From assembly GCA_034231615.1 (NCBI GenBank), contig CM067304.1, positions 25,106,589-25,170,588 on the forward strand: a stretch of 64,000 nucleotides of DNA, read 5' to 3'. The position numbers were made by a program, and so were the translations under genes. The notes under the pieces were generated by a model, which was given only the letters and a program-made list of their open reading frames with translations, searched no databases and had not been told where the DNA came from. The stretch is from Meghimatium bilineatum. Lineage: Eukaryota > Mollusca > Gastropoda > Stylommatophora > Philomycidae. Of the stretch, positions 42,615 through 53,059 are shown in pieces; the stretch's first letter is position 1; every line of letters starts with the position of its first letter.

Positions 42615-42714
42615 CACCTGATATCAAGTACTCCTACTACGCTACTTCAGGAGCGTAGTAACGTTGTGGCACCGTAATGCGCCACGATTTCGGCATGCCT
42701 TGATATTTCAGGTG
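42615..42714 (+). other. Branched inverted-repeat structure in the unit's 5' flank
   Basis: Outer arms CACCTGATATCAAG (42615-42628) and CTTGATATTTCAGGTG (42699-42714) enclose two hairpins: TACTACGCT/AGCGTAGTA (42635-42643 with 42652-42660) and GTGGC/GCCAC (42666-42670 with 42681-42685). Identical copies at 44987 and 47362. Could fold as a three-way junction in RNA or a cruciform in DNA. Confidence 0.6.
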
Positions 42715-43262
42715 GGCTACCCTAGTCTGTTACAACATTACTATCTGTGACCAGTCGCCGAGTGTGCATTGAGACGGTTAGTAATTCACGTCTATCTTGC
42801 ACGAGGTATTCCGCAGCTAGTGAACATGTCTCGTGCAATTGACGTATTGTGCCTGTGCCCATCGGGTACTGAACCTTTTCTCATCCACAAGCCTGGTTCT
42901 GGTTTAAGAAGAACTCCACAGAAGAGTTGGGCCCGCGCACGTTCTCCCTCTTAGCCGAGGAATCGTTAACCGACCTCGTGAACCCCTCGTCTAAGTACGA
43001 GTATATACACGTATTTAGGAGCATCGGGGTCTAGAAGTTTCTTCTCGAGCAAAAGAGCTTGTCTCCTTGGCCAGTTGTGCCTGTGCCCATCGGTTACTGA
43101 ACCTTTTCTCTCCGCGAGCATAATTTCGGTATAGAAAAAACTCGACAGTAGGGTTAGGGTGAGAGTACCGGCAACTGGAAGCTTGTTTCGAGCAAACAAT
43201 ACTTTAGTTCCGATTTCCTTGATTCGTTTTCCGTTCTCTTTGCATATGACGCTGCACTCTTG

Positions 43263-43850
43263 TCTGGAAGAACATCAAAGAGGAGAGTGTATGGAAGAAC
43301 ATCAAAGAGGAGAGTGTATGGAAGAACATCAAAGAGGAGAGTATGTGGAAGAACATCAAAGATGAAAGTGTATGGAAGAACATCAAAGAGGAGAGTGTAT
43401 GGAAGAACATCAAAGAGGAGAGTGTATGGAAGAACATCAAAGAGGAAAGTGTATGGAAGAACATCAAAGAGGAGAGTATGTGGAAGAACATCAAAGAGGA
43501 AAGTGTATGGAAGAACATCAAAGAGGAAAGTCTGTGGAAGAACATCAAAGAGTAGAGTGTATGGAAGAACATCAAAGAGGAAAGTGTATGGAAGAATATC
43601 AAAGAGGAGAGTGTATGGAAGAACATCAAAGAGGAGAGTGTATGGAAGAACATCAAAGAGGAAAGTGTATGGAAGAACATCAAAGAGGAGAGTATGTGGA
43701 AGAACATCAAAGAGGAGAGTGTATGGAAGAACATCAAAGAGGAAAGTGTATGGAAGAACATCAAAGAGGAGAGTGTATGGAAGAACATCAAAGAGGAGAG
43801 TGTATGGAAGAACATCAAAGAGGAGAGTGTATGGAAGAGCATCAAAAGGA
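43263..43850 (+). repeat. 27-bp tandem array (copy A), about 22 units
   Basis: Unit GAAGAACATCAAAGAGGAGA plus GTGTATG. 27 is a multiple of three and the unit has no stop in most frames, so both strands show 170-240 codon frames in up to five phases (for example Glu-Glu-His-Gln-Arg-Gly-Glu-Cys-Met). None has a plausible start context or flanking gene; treated as satellite DNA. Confidence 0.95.
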
Positions 43851-44249
43851 GAGTGGAGCGTTAAAATTCCCAATACAACTGTCTATTAGGGAATAAGTCA
43901 ATTATGTCCTTAGATTAGGCAGATCTAGCAGCCGATGGTGATCCAATTATGTCCTTAGTTAGATCGGGCAGATTCAAGAGCTGCTGGGGATCCAGTTATG
44001 TTCTTAGTTTGGGCAGCTACAGGAGCATCTGGTGATGCAATTTTATCCATAGATTAGGCAGATCCAGGATCCAACCTAGGCGCAGACCGGACAAGTCCAT
44101 AGGTACTTATATCCCCGTCTCAATAAATCCATTAGTGCTGACAGTTCTCTTTGTATATCTATTATGATTCTCCTTATGCTGTTTAAATCTTTACACCAAT
44201 CATACAATACATATAACCAAAATATATTGTATGTATTCTAGTGGGTATA

Positions 44250-44297
<48 letters not shown>

Positions 44298-44311
44298 GAA
44301 AGTACCGCTGA

Positions 44312-44855
44312 CTCTACTGCCCCTAACTATAAGGTGGTTAAAAATACTGTTAAACCTCTTATCCTTAATAACAACCCCCCCCCCCCACTAGTGATGATTC
44401 TCTTTGTATCGATGAAAGCTGTTTAGGTAGACCAATTTTCTATATATATATACATATATATACAAATAGCATATCCGATTTCTTTGAAATTATTTTCCAA
44501 CTCTTAGTATATGAACTGCCTTCATTCTTAACAGATTCTAAGCATGCTTTAACTATATTTTCTTATATTCAGATGTCTTCTGTATGCACTTATAGACTGT
44601 TATTACTTAATTTATATTATTTATATACTTCTATACCCCATTCTTATGGTCTTGTGGCTTTACATATTTTTTCTAAATAAGCACCCCATCGTCTGTAACT
44701 ATTCTCGCTCCCATCTGCCTTGCTGATCTGGTGCTTACACTCAACTCTTTTGAATTCGATGGACAATTTTTCAATCAGACCATTGGTGTTGCTATGGGTA
44801 TTAAGTTGGGTTACTCATCTTAATACCCATCTTACGATTGAGTGACCGCTTCTGT
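44312..44855 (+). pseudogene. Penelope-like element RT remnant (copy A)
   Basis: Frames on the plus strand give Asn-Ser-Ile-Ser-Asp-Phe-Phe-Glu-Ile-Ile-Phe-Gln with Leu-Pro-Ser-Phe-Leu-Thr-Asp-Ser (44466-44535), Leu-Tyr-Thr-Ser-Ile-Pro-His-Ser-Tyr-Gly-Leu (44620-44660), and Phe-Glu-Phe-Asp-Gly-Gln-Phe-Phe-Asn-Gln-Thr-Ile-Gly-Val-Ala-Met-Gly (44748-44800). This order is characteristic of Penelope-like RTs, where an Asp precedes the Leu-Tyr-Thr-x-Ile-Pro block; here that Asp appears replaced by Asn. Stops, frameshifts and TA/TATACA microsatellites break the frame; no GIY-YIG endonuclease seen. Confidence 0.7.
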
Positions 44856-45634
44856 AGGTATATTTATGTCATAAAACAGATAACCTACCCGTTTCCATTC
44901 ACTTCACGTGGATAGTCATATATGTATGCAGTATACTAAATATATTCTGGCGAATCTCCAGTAAATCGAGTAGAACTCGCTGCTGACACCTGATATCAAG
45001 TACTCCTACTACGCTACTTCAGGAGCGTAGTAACGTTGTGGCACCGTAATGCGCCACGATTTCGGCATGCCTTGATATTTCAGGTGGGCTACCCTAGTCT
45101 GTTACAACATTACTATCTGTGACCAGTCGCCGAGTGTGCATTGAGACGGTTAGTAATTCACGTCTATCTTGCACGAGGTATTCCGCAGCTAGTGAACATG
45201 TCTCGTGCAATTGACGTATTGTGCCTGTGCCCATCGGGTACTGAACCTTTTCTCATCCACAAGCCTGGTTCTGGTTTAAGAAGAACTCCACAGAAGAGTT
45301 GGGCCCGCGCACGTTCTCCCTCTTAGCCGAGGAATCGTTAACCGACCTCGTGAACCCCTCGTCTAAGTACGAGTATATACACGTATTTAGGAGCATCGGG
45401 GTCTAGAAGTTTCTTCTCGAGCAAAAGAGCTTGTCTCCTTGGCCAGTTGTGCCTGTGCCCATCGGTTACTGAACCTTTTCTCTCCGCGAGCATAATTTCG
45501 GTATAGAAAAAACTCGACAGTAGGGTTAGGGTGAGAGTACCGGCAACTGGAAGCTTGTTTCGAGCAAACAATACTTTAGTTCCGATTTCCTTGATTCGTT
45601 TTCCGTTCTCTTTGCATATGACGCTGCACTCTTG

Positions 45635-46222
45635 TCTGGAAGAACATCAAAGAGGAGAGTGTATGGAAGAACATCAAAGAGGAGAGTGTATGGAAGAACA
45701 TCAAAGAGGAGAGTATGTGGAAGAACATCAAAGATGAAAGTGTATGGAAGAACATCAAAGAGGAGAGTGTATGGAAGAACATCAAAGAGGAGAGTGTATG
45801 GAAGAACATCAAAGAGGAAAGTGTATGGAAGAACATCAAAGAGGAGAGTATGTGGAAGAACATCAAAGAGGAAAGTGTATGGAAGAACATCAAAGAGGAA
45901 AGTCTGTGGAAGAACATCAAAGAGTAGAGTGTATGGAAGAACATCAAAGAGGAAAGTGTATGGAAGAATATCAAAGAGGAGAGTGTATGGAAGAACATCA
46001 AAGAGGAGAGTGTATGGAAGAACATCAAAGAGGAAAGTGTATGGAAGAACATCAAAGAGGAGAGTATGTGGAAGAACATCAAAGAGGAGAGTGTATGGAA
46101 GAACATCAAAGAGGAAAGTGTATGGAAGAACATCAAAGAGGAGAGTGTATGGAAGAACATCAAAGAGGAGAGTGTATGGAAGAACATCAAAGAGGAGAGT
46201 GTATGGAAGAGCATCAAAAGGA
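45635..46222 (+). repeat. 27-bp tandem array (copy B)
   Basis: Same unit order and variants as the copy A array, offset 2372. Confidence 0.95.
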
Positions 46223-46621
46223 GAGTGGAGCGTTAAAATTCCCAATACAACTGTCTATTAGGGAATAAGTCAATTATGTCCTTAGATTAGGCAGATCTAG
46301 CAGCCGATGGTGATCCAATTATGTCCTTAGTTAGATCGGGCAGATTCAAGAGCTGCTGGGGATCCAGTTATGTTCTTAGTTTGGGCAGCTACAGGAGCAT
46401 CTGGTGATGCAATTTTATCCATAGATTAGGCAGATCCAGGATCCAACCTAGGCGCAGACCGGACAAGTCCATAGGTACTTATATCCCCGTCTCAATAAAT
46501 CCATTAGTGCTGACAGTTCTCTTTGTATATCTATTATGATTCTCCTTATGCTGTTTAAATCTTTACACCAATCATACAATACATATAACCAAAATATATT
46601 GTATGTATTCTAGTGGGTATA

Positions 46622-46673
<52 letters not shown>

Positions 46674-46683
46674 GAAAGTACCG

Positions 46684-47230
46684 CTGACTCTACTGCCCCT
46701 AACTATAAGGTGGTTAAAAATACTGTTAAACCTCTTATCCTTAATAACAACCCCCCCCCCCACTAGTGATGATTCTCTTTGTATCGATGAAAGCTGTTTA
46801 GGTAGACCAATTTTCTATATATATATACATATATATACAAATAGCATATCCGATTTCTTTGAAATTATTTTCCAACTCTTAGTATATGAACTGCCTTCAT
46901 TCTTAACAGATTCTAAGCATGCTTTAACTATATTTTCTTATATTCAGATGTCTTCTGTATGCACTTATAGACTGTTATTACTTAATTTATATTATTTATA
47001 TACTTCTATACCCCATTCTTATGGTCTTGTGGCTTTACATATTTTTTCTAAATAAGCACCCCATCGTCTGTAACTATTCTCGCTCCCATCTGCCTTGCTG
47101 ATCTGGTGCTTACACTCAACTCTTTTGAATTCGATGGACAATTTTTCAATCAGACCATTGGTGTTGCTATGGGTATTAAGTTGGGTTACTCATCTTAATA
47201 CCCATCTTACGATTGAGTGACCGCTTCTGT
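46684..47230 (+). pseudogene. Penelope-like RT remnant (copy B)
   Basis: Same as copy A at an offset of about 2375, with the same stops. Confidence 0.7.
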
Positions 47231-47297
47231 AGGTATATTTATGTCATAAAACAGATAACCTACCCGTTTCCATTCACTTCACGTGGATAGTCATATA

Positions 47298-48008
47298 TGT
47301 ATGCAGTATACTAAATATATTCTGGCGAATCTCCAGTAAATCGAGTAGAACTCGCTGCTGACACCTGATATCAAGTACTCCTACTACGCTACTTCAGGAG
47401 CGTAGTAACGTTGTGGCACCGTAATGCGCCACGATTTCGGCATGCCTTGATATTTCAGGTGGGCTACCCTAGTCTGTTACAACATTACTATCTGTGACCA
47501 GTCGCCGAGTGTGCATTGAGACGGTTAGTAATTCACGTCTATCTTGCACGAGGTATTCGCAGCTAGTGAACATGTCTCGTGCAATTGACGTATTGTGCCT
47601 GTGCCCATCGGGTACTGAACCTTTTCTCATCCACAAGCCTGGTTCTGGTTTAAGAAGAACTCCACAGAAGAGTTGGGCCCGCGCACGTTCTCCCTCTTAG
47701 CCGAGGAATCGTTAACCGACCTCGTGAACCCCTCGTCTAAGTACGAGTATATACACGTATTTAGGAGCATCGGGGTCTAGAAGTTTCTTCTCGAGCAAAA
47801 GAGCTTGTCTCCTTGGCCAGTTGTGCCTGTGCCCATCGGTTACTGAACCTTTTCTCTCCGCGAGCATAATTTCGGTATAGAAAAAACTCGACAGTAGGGT
47901 TAGGGTGAGAGTACCGGCAACTGGAAGCTTGTTTCGAGCAAACAATACTTTAGTTCCGATTTCCTTGATTCGTTTTCCGTTCTCTTTGCATATGACGCTG
48001 CACTCTTG
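47298..48008 (+). repeat. 2.37-kb unit, copy C, 5' flank only
   Basis: Matches A and B up to the base before the 27-bp array (CACTCTTG at 48001-48008), with one deleted base near 47557, then switches to unrelated sequence. The missing array and 3' flank appear at 53060-55340. Confidence 0.95.
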
Positions 48009-49475
48009 CGCTGTGCTTCCCTCTCAGTGTACTTATTATGTTATCCTTTTGTCACTGACTTAATATTTTTTATAACATCTTCCCCACTTCCTGACATCTG
48101 TATTCGCCGCGCCTCCAATGTATCCGCTTAAAAGACTAGCATCACTGAGTGTTGCCAGTGTCGCTGCATGTATTGACACAGAGGTGTCAAAGAGGTGTCT
48201 CGTATTATCTTTTACAATCAATTCCCTTTCCATCTGCTGCCTCCACGTTTACGAACACGATCCACTAAATATTTGAGCGAGAATCAGCATGAATATATAT
48301 ATATATATATATATGCTGTGTTTCGTGGCATACATTTCTATTGTATTATTTATGTATTTCTATATACTTGTGTGATGTGTCTGTGTTCTCTGTTGTATTT
48401 TTCTTGTTGACATTCTCTTTATCTATTTTCTTTGTTCTATTTCGGATATTGATGTTGTCACTGTCCATTTGTTCACTCCTGTATGCTTGTTCACCCCTGA
48501 TCACTCCTGCTGTGCCAGCAGTTTGTGTGTTTTCTTGGTTATTTCTTGTTCGGCTCAGTTTTTTTCTTGGACTTGTGTTTGGTGTATCTTTCGTGTATTT
48601 TTAGTTTTAATTTTGTTTTTGGTCTATTATTGCTGTGATGTGTCTGTTGGTTGACATTTCCTCGTCCGTCGGCTCAATCTGCCATCATGACGTGAATGAT
48701 GTTCTGTTCTATTGTGTCTTACTTGTTCTGTTCTCGTTTCATGTCTTAGTCTTCTCAAATCTGTATATGGTGCACAATACATGGAGCGCACTAATTCACC
48801 ATTGAACGTAACTACACCAATGGGCTAAATTCACTGCCTTCCTGTGTTGGCTGTTACAGAGATGGCTTTCAATATTTTCTAAAACATGTTTGAAAATTAA
48901 TATTTTTTCCGTATTATTTTCCGTTACAGTATTTATACAGTATTTTCTGTTACGACAAAAATCTTATGATCGAAACGTCGTTTTCATCTTTAATCGTTTT
49001 TTATTATAGTTGTTTTCTTAAGGTTTTTATTGGTATTGGTAGGTATTTTTAACGGGTATATTTACGTGCATAAAATATTTACTAAATTACACAATCCTCA
49101 GAGCTCAAAAGAGGTTTACAGCAATGAAGGTATTGGCTGTTTTTTGTTTTGTTTTTGTGAACAAATGTGTGCATTGCTATATCAAGGACTAGCATATCAG
49201 TGGTAGAGTATTCCTTGGCTATCCTGACCATAAGCCCAATGCAAATTGATAGACTTGACTTGGCTTCATATGGAATGAAACAATGCGTATCATGGATGTC
49301 CCATGATTGTTGGATTATCCTGAAATAATTCAAACAAATAATATTTGGGGAACTTGTTCATACCTGCAGGTATCGGTGCTGACAAAGCTATCCCTACGTG
49401 ATTATTTCGAAAAGATTAAAAGAAGCAAAGAGGCGGGTCATGGTTTGGAAGAGCAGAGGCGTTATAAAATGGATA
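48009..49475. other. T-rich non-coding part of the interval splitting the third unit
   Basis: No gene. 48295-48315 is a TA run. 48950-48990 contains CTTATGATCGAAACGTCG, resembling a Penelope-like terminus with a degenerate hammerhead core. Frames at 48195-48654 are T-rich and unsupported. Confidence 0.4.
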
Positions 49476-49550
49476 TACACATCAGGGAACATATACACAT
49501 CAGGGAACATATACACATCAGGGAACATATACACATCAGGGAACATAGAA
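49476..49550 (+). repeat. 18-bp tandem repeat, four copies
   Basis: TACACATCAGGGAACATA repeated four times without change. Confidence 0.95.
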
Positions 49551-49633
49551 ACTAGGGAAGAGTTGGACAGTAAGACTATCAAGTTTACAGCTTCCATTTA
49601 AGTGGTAATCACACTTTTCAGGTAACGTGACAA

Positions 49634-49800
49634 CAGGGCCGGTCTTAGGCCATTGCAAACTGTGCGGCCGCATTGGGTCCCGCACTTCATAGGCCCATAA
49701 ATTAATATTATAATTTATTTTATTATCCTCTTCCCTACCCAGACTGGGCCCCGCGCAATCCGTTTCGCATTGGGCCCCGCAATTGTTAGGGCCGGCCCTG
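49634..49800. mobile_element. hAT-type MITE with 8-bp target-site duplication
   Basis: 167 bp with terminal inverted repeats CAGGGCCGGTCTTA (left) and, inverted, CAGGGCCGGCCCTA (right), exactly flanked by CGTGACAA at 49626-49633 and 49801-49808. GC-rich ends around an AT-rich core (49690-49730), no ORF. The CAGGG terminus and 8-bp duplication fit non-autonomous hAT elements. Confidence 0.88.
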
Positions 49801-49803
49801 CGT

Positions 49804-49907
49804 GACAATGACATTCTAGTACATATAGACTGAGAAGTCAAGGCACTATCAGTGAGACAATGACATTCTAGTACATATAGACTGAGAAGTCAAGGCGCTA
49901 TCAGTGA
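49804..49907 (+). repeat. 52-bp tandem duplication
   Basis: Two units starting GACAATGACATTCTAGTACA with one substitution between them. The first includes the MITE's right-hand duplication. Confidence 0.9.
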
Positions 49908-49914
49908 GAATTCC

Positions 49915-50110
49915 TCAGATGGGGATATTATTGTCTACACTGATGGGTCTGTGGTTCGGCGCAGTGTTTGTACATTCACGGCTCAATGCAGAGGGGAGTG
50001 TATTAGGAAGGAAAGTTAAGATTTCTATACAAGCACTAGTAGTATGACGTTGGAGTGGCAGTGTCGAAGGCACTGATATGGCTGGGGTCTCAGAATATTA
50101 CAGGAGTCTA
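49915..50110 (+). pseudogene. LINE RNase H fragment
   Basis: Ile-Ile-Val-Tyr-Thr-Asp-Gly-Ser-Val-Val (49928-49957), then Cys-Thr-Phe-Thr-Ala-Gln and Ser-Thr-Ser-Ser-Met-Thr-Leu-Glu (the second acidic motif, 50030-50055). It ends before the third motif; a stop at about 50018. Confidence 0.65.
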
Positions 50111-50227
50111 TTTTAACTAACTAATGGGTTCATTGAAGAACGCTGGTATAAATACTTTTCATGTGTTCTGCATTTTATTATATATCCTAACCACGAACTA
50201 AAACATGTTATTAATTGTGAACATTTT

Positions 50228-50795
50228 GGGTGCAAACGTAAACAGTTCTGGCGAATGTACTGCAGAAATATAAGGTGCAAACGTAAACAGTTCTGGGGTT
50301 TGTGCTACAGAAATATAAAGTGCAAACATTAACAGTTCTGGGGATTGTGCTACAGAAATATAAGGTGCAAACATAAACAGTTCTGGGCATTGTGCTACAG
50401 AAATATGAGGTGCAGTCGTAAACAGTTCTGGGGATTGTGCTACAGAAATATAAGGTGCAAACGTAAACAGTTCTGGGGTTTGTGCTACAGAAATATAAGG
50501 TGCAAACATTAACAGTTCTGGCGAATGTACTGCAGAAATATAAGGTGCAAACGTAAACAGTTCTGGGGTTTGTGCTACAGAAATATAAGGTGCAAACGTA
50601 AACAGTTCTGGGGTTTGTGCTACAGAAATATAAGGTGCAAACATTAACAGTTCTGGGGATTGTGCTACAGAAATATAAGGTGCAAACATAAACAGTTCTG
50701 GGGATTGTGCTACAGAAATATAAGGTGCAAACGTAAACAGTTCTGGGGATTGTGCTACAGAAATATAAGGGGCAAACGTAAACAGTTCAGACGAA
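50228..50795 (+). repeat. 45-bp tandem array, about 12-13 copies
   Basis: Unit TGCAAACGTAAACAGTTCTG plus a GGGTTTGTGCTACAGAAATA-type half, 45 bp. Gives a spurious 163-codon minus-strand frame with a 15-residue period. Confidence 0.95.
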
Positions 50796-50810
50796 TGTGC
50801 TGCAGATATT

Positions 50811-52149
50811 CAGAGAAAAATTGCAGTAACGACTTCAAAACTTGCACACATGAAAAATCTTTGGCAAATCGCCAACTGTAAAGCTAAAGTACATCTGATT
50901 AGAGCAAATCACAAAAGAACACTTATCTCAAATGGAACTAAAAAAGTTCGAGGACCACGGACTTAAAGAACTTTGTATAAGAATATATACGATAAATGAG
51001 GTGGTATAGCCTTTACAAATGAGCAACCATAACTCATCAAATATTTAACCAAAATTATATGTACTGTATCCAAAGGCACATATTCCGCAGCTTTATTGTA
51101 AAACAAACACCATGTTAAATATTCAAGTATAACATTTTACTGGTTATGTTGATACAAGAAGATGAAGAGAAGAGAAACAAGAGGCACATATATTCCACAA
51201 TGTAAGAAACCAATGCGTGATTACATAAAACATGTAATCAACCGAAACGGCTCCGAGGGCTACATTAGTTTGAGGGGCTCTCAAAACCAATGGTGTGACT
51301 TCCAAACTAGCTGTTAAAGTGCAGTCAAGGAAGCTGAAGCACAAGTGATAGTATGTAAGGTCACTGAAGGACATAAGTGGATTACACGGAAAGAATAGCA
51401 GAAAAACTAGCAGGTGGAGTGTACAATATTTAGCTATGCACCAACAGTTTTCTATTTTTTTTGTAGAGGTATTTTACGCTTGATAAAAACAAGAAAATGT
51501 GTCATAGTTTAGTAATGTCACAGGCATGATAATGTACGCATGAGCACAACGCTTGCTAAAATAAAATGTACAGCACACAAGCACGATTACGGCGCTGTAA
51601 ACGCATAATGAAAACATAATGTTGCTCTAATTACTGACGTTACACAGATAAGTAAAGTTAATAGAGGCAAACGCAAACTGATGTATAAGTTATCGTCATA
51701 GCACATGGTTTTGCTATAAGTGCTCAGTTGTCTGGCTATCATTGACCAAAACACAGCTTGACCACGTACTTAGCAGCGATATCGGCATTCCTCGACCGTC
51801 CCAGAGCATGATCCCTGGTAACTACATACTGGTGGCTAGGTGGACTATGAGAGTTTTCCACTATAGTACTGCGAATCTGTGGCGCAGAGCGCGTCTGGAA
51901 CTGCCAATGTATCAGATTTATACTCCGCTGCAGTAGACTGTGCATCGAGACCCTTTACATATCATTGGCAACATACTAAACGTATTTATATTCCCTAAAA
52001 TACGCTACAGATAAAAATGCTGGATTGATGGTTAGTTGTAAATATAACATGCTATCAACAACAGCCGAGTTTACTATATCCTGAAAAAACGTAAGCAATA
52101 TTAAAGTAACCGTGCTAATGTTTCAGTTAGTGCAACAGTGAGTGACAAC
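50811..52149. other. No gene recognised
   Basis: AT-rich, with frames of 60-80 codons lacking motifs. 51736-51945 is open on both strands but I cannot assign it. Confidence 0.4.
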
Positions 52150-52310
52150 AGGGCATACTCCTTTGGTAAACCACTAAAAAAACAGGCATACTGGACACAA
52201 TCCTTTAGTAAACCACTAAAAACAGGTATACTGGACACAATAATTTAGTAAACCACTACAAAACAGGTATACTGGACACAATCATTTATTAAACCACTAA
52301 AAAACAGGGA
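52150..52310 (+). repeat. ~52-bp tandem repeat, three and a half copies
   Basis: Recurring GGTATACTGGACACAAT and TTAGTAAACCACTA segments. Confidence 0.85.
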
Positions 52311-52769
52311 CAACTGATAAATCATGTCCACCGAGATGAAAAGATTGCCCATCTCTGCTCTATGCGATCTTCTAGAAATCTGATGGTGTCAGTTATAAAT
52401 GCGCTGTTTTCTCTAATTTATCACGTTTTTCTAATGGTCTAACGTTCTATTTCCAGAGTTTATCAAAGTGTTGGAAGTTTTCCTGTACTAGCAAGCATCA
52501 GCATTGTAAATCTTGAATGCGGATACATGAGATAGTCGATAAACATCGTCTAGAGTGATAAGTCTAGCCATAAACATTTGAGTGCCGCGATAATATGCAT
52601 ATCTTGAACGTAGACTTTCTTTATGACCGACTGAAAATCTAGACAAATAAAATGTTATACTTCAAAATATATGCACTTGACACTATCAAAGTGAGGCTGT
52701 CAAGCCTCAAACGATTGTGCTTTTACTTACAATAGGATCATTTTGTCAGTTAAATACAGGAGAAACGTG

Positions 52770-52836
52770 GTCGACATATCACAAAATGTATGGCTCAAAT
52801 ATATCACAAAATGGATTGTCTAAACATATCACAAAA
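52770..52836 (+). repeat. Short triplet of ATATCACAAAATG
   Basis: Three occurrences spaced about 25 bp apart, next to a tRNA-like head. Confidence 0.8.
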
Positions 52837-52837
52837 T

Positions 52838-52900
52838 GTAGTGGTTTAGCCATTTGGGGGTTCTAAAGGTCATTGGTTCATACCGGGTCGTGACGTGCAA
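52838..52900 (+). mobile_element. tRNA-like SINE head (tentative)
   Basis: TAGTGGTTTAGCC resembles an A box and GGTTCATACC a B box 30 bp later. The T stem pairs poorly and there is no clear acceptor stem, so it is not a functional tRNA gene. Confidence 0.3.
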
Positions 52901-53059
52901 TGTGTTGGGAGATATCTGGGGATTATCGATTTAAGCTACGAGTTTCACGATATGAGGGGTGTTCTGTTCAGGCGACGTTTCTCTTCTTTCAGAGATGACA
53001 ATGAGGTCAATCCTCTACGTATTTTCAGCATTTTTAAAATCACAAACTTTCTCATCAGT

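Larger units (their letters stand above)
42551..44922 (+). repeat. 2.37-kb tandem unit, copy A
   Basis: Composed of a structured 5' flank (42551-43262), a 27-bp array (43263-43850), and a 3' flank with a Penelope-like RT relic (43851-44922). It repeats at an offset of 2372 in copy B with almost no differences outside the TA run, indicating recent duplication (or an assembly duplicate). Confidence 0.95.
44923..47297 (+). repeat. 2.37-kb tandem unit, copy B
   Basis: 2375 bp, essentially identical to copy A; the length difference comes from the TA run and the C homopolymer. 27-bp array 45635-46222. Confidence 0.95.

Noticed and set aside
42769-42954. 61-codon frame conserved in copies A and B (and altered in C) as a small gene
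   Set aside because: Conservation is explained by the recent duplication; a single-base deletion in copy C shifts the start, showing no constraint.
43154-43889. Long frames of 170-240 codons on both strands over the 27-bp array (also at 45526-46268 and 52945-54281)
   Set aside because: They follow directly from a stop-free 27-bp unit; several phases are open at once and no flanking gene structure supports any of them.
51739-51945. Open frames on both strands in a slightly GC-richer patch as an exon
   Set aside because: Could not match any family; splice sites are not convincing. Left as unassigned.
52838-52910. A functional tRNA gene
   Set aside because: A- and B-box-like words exist, but the T stem pairs poorly and no acceptor stem is seen; kept only as a tentative SINE head.
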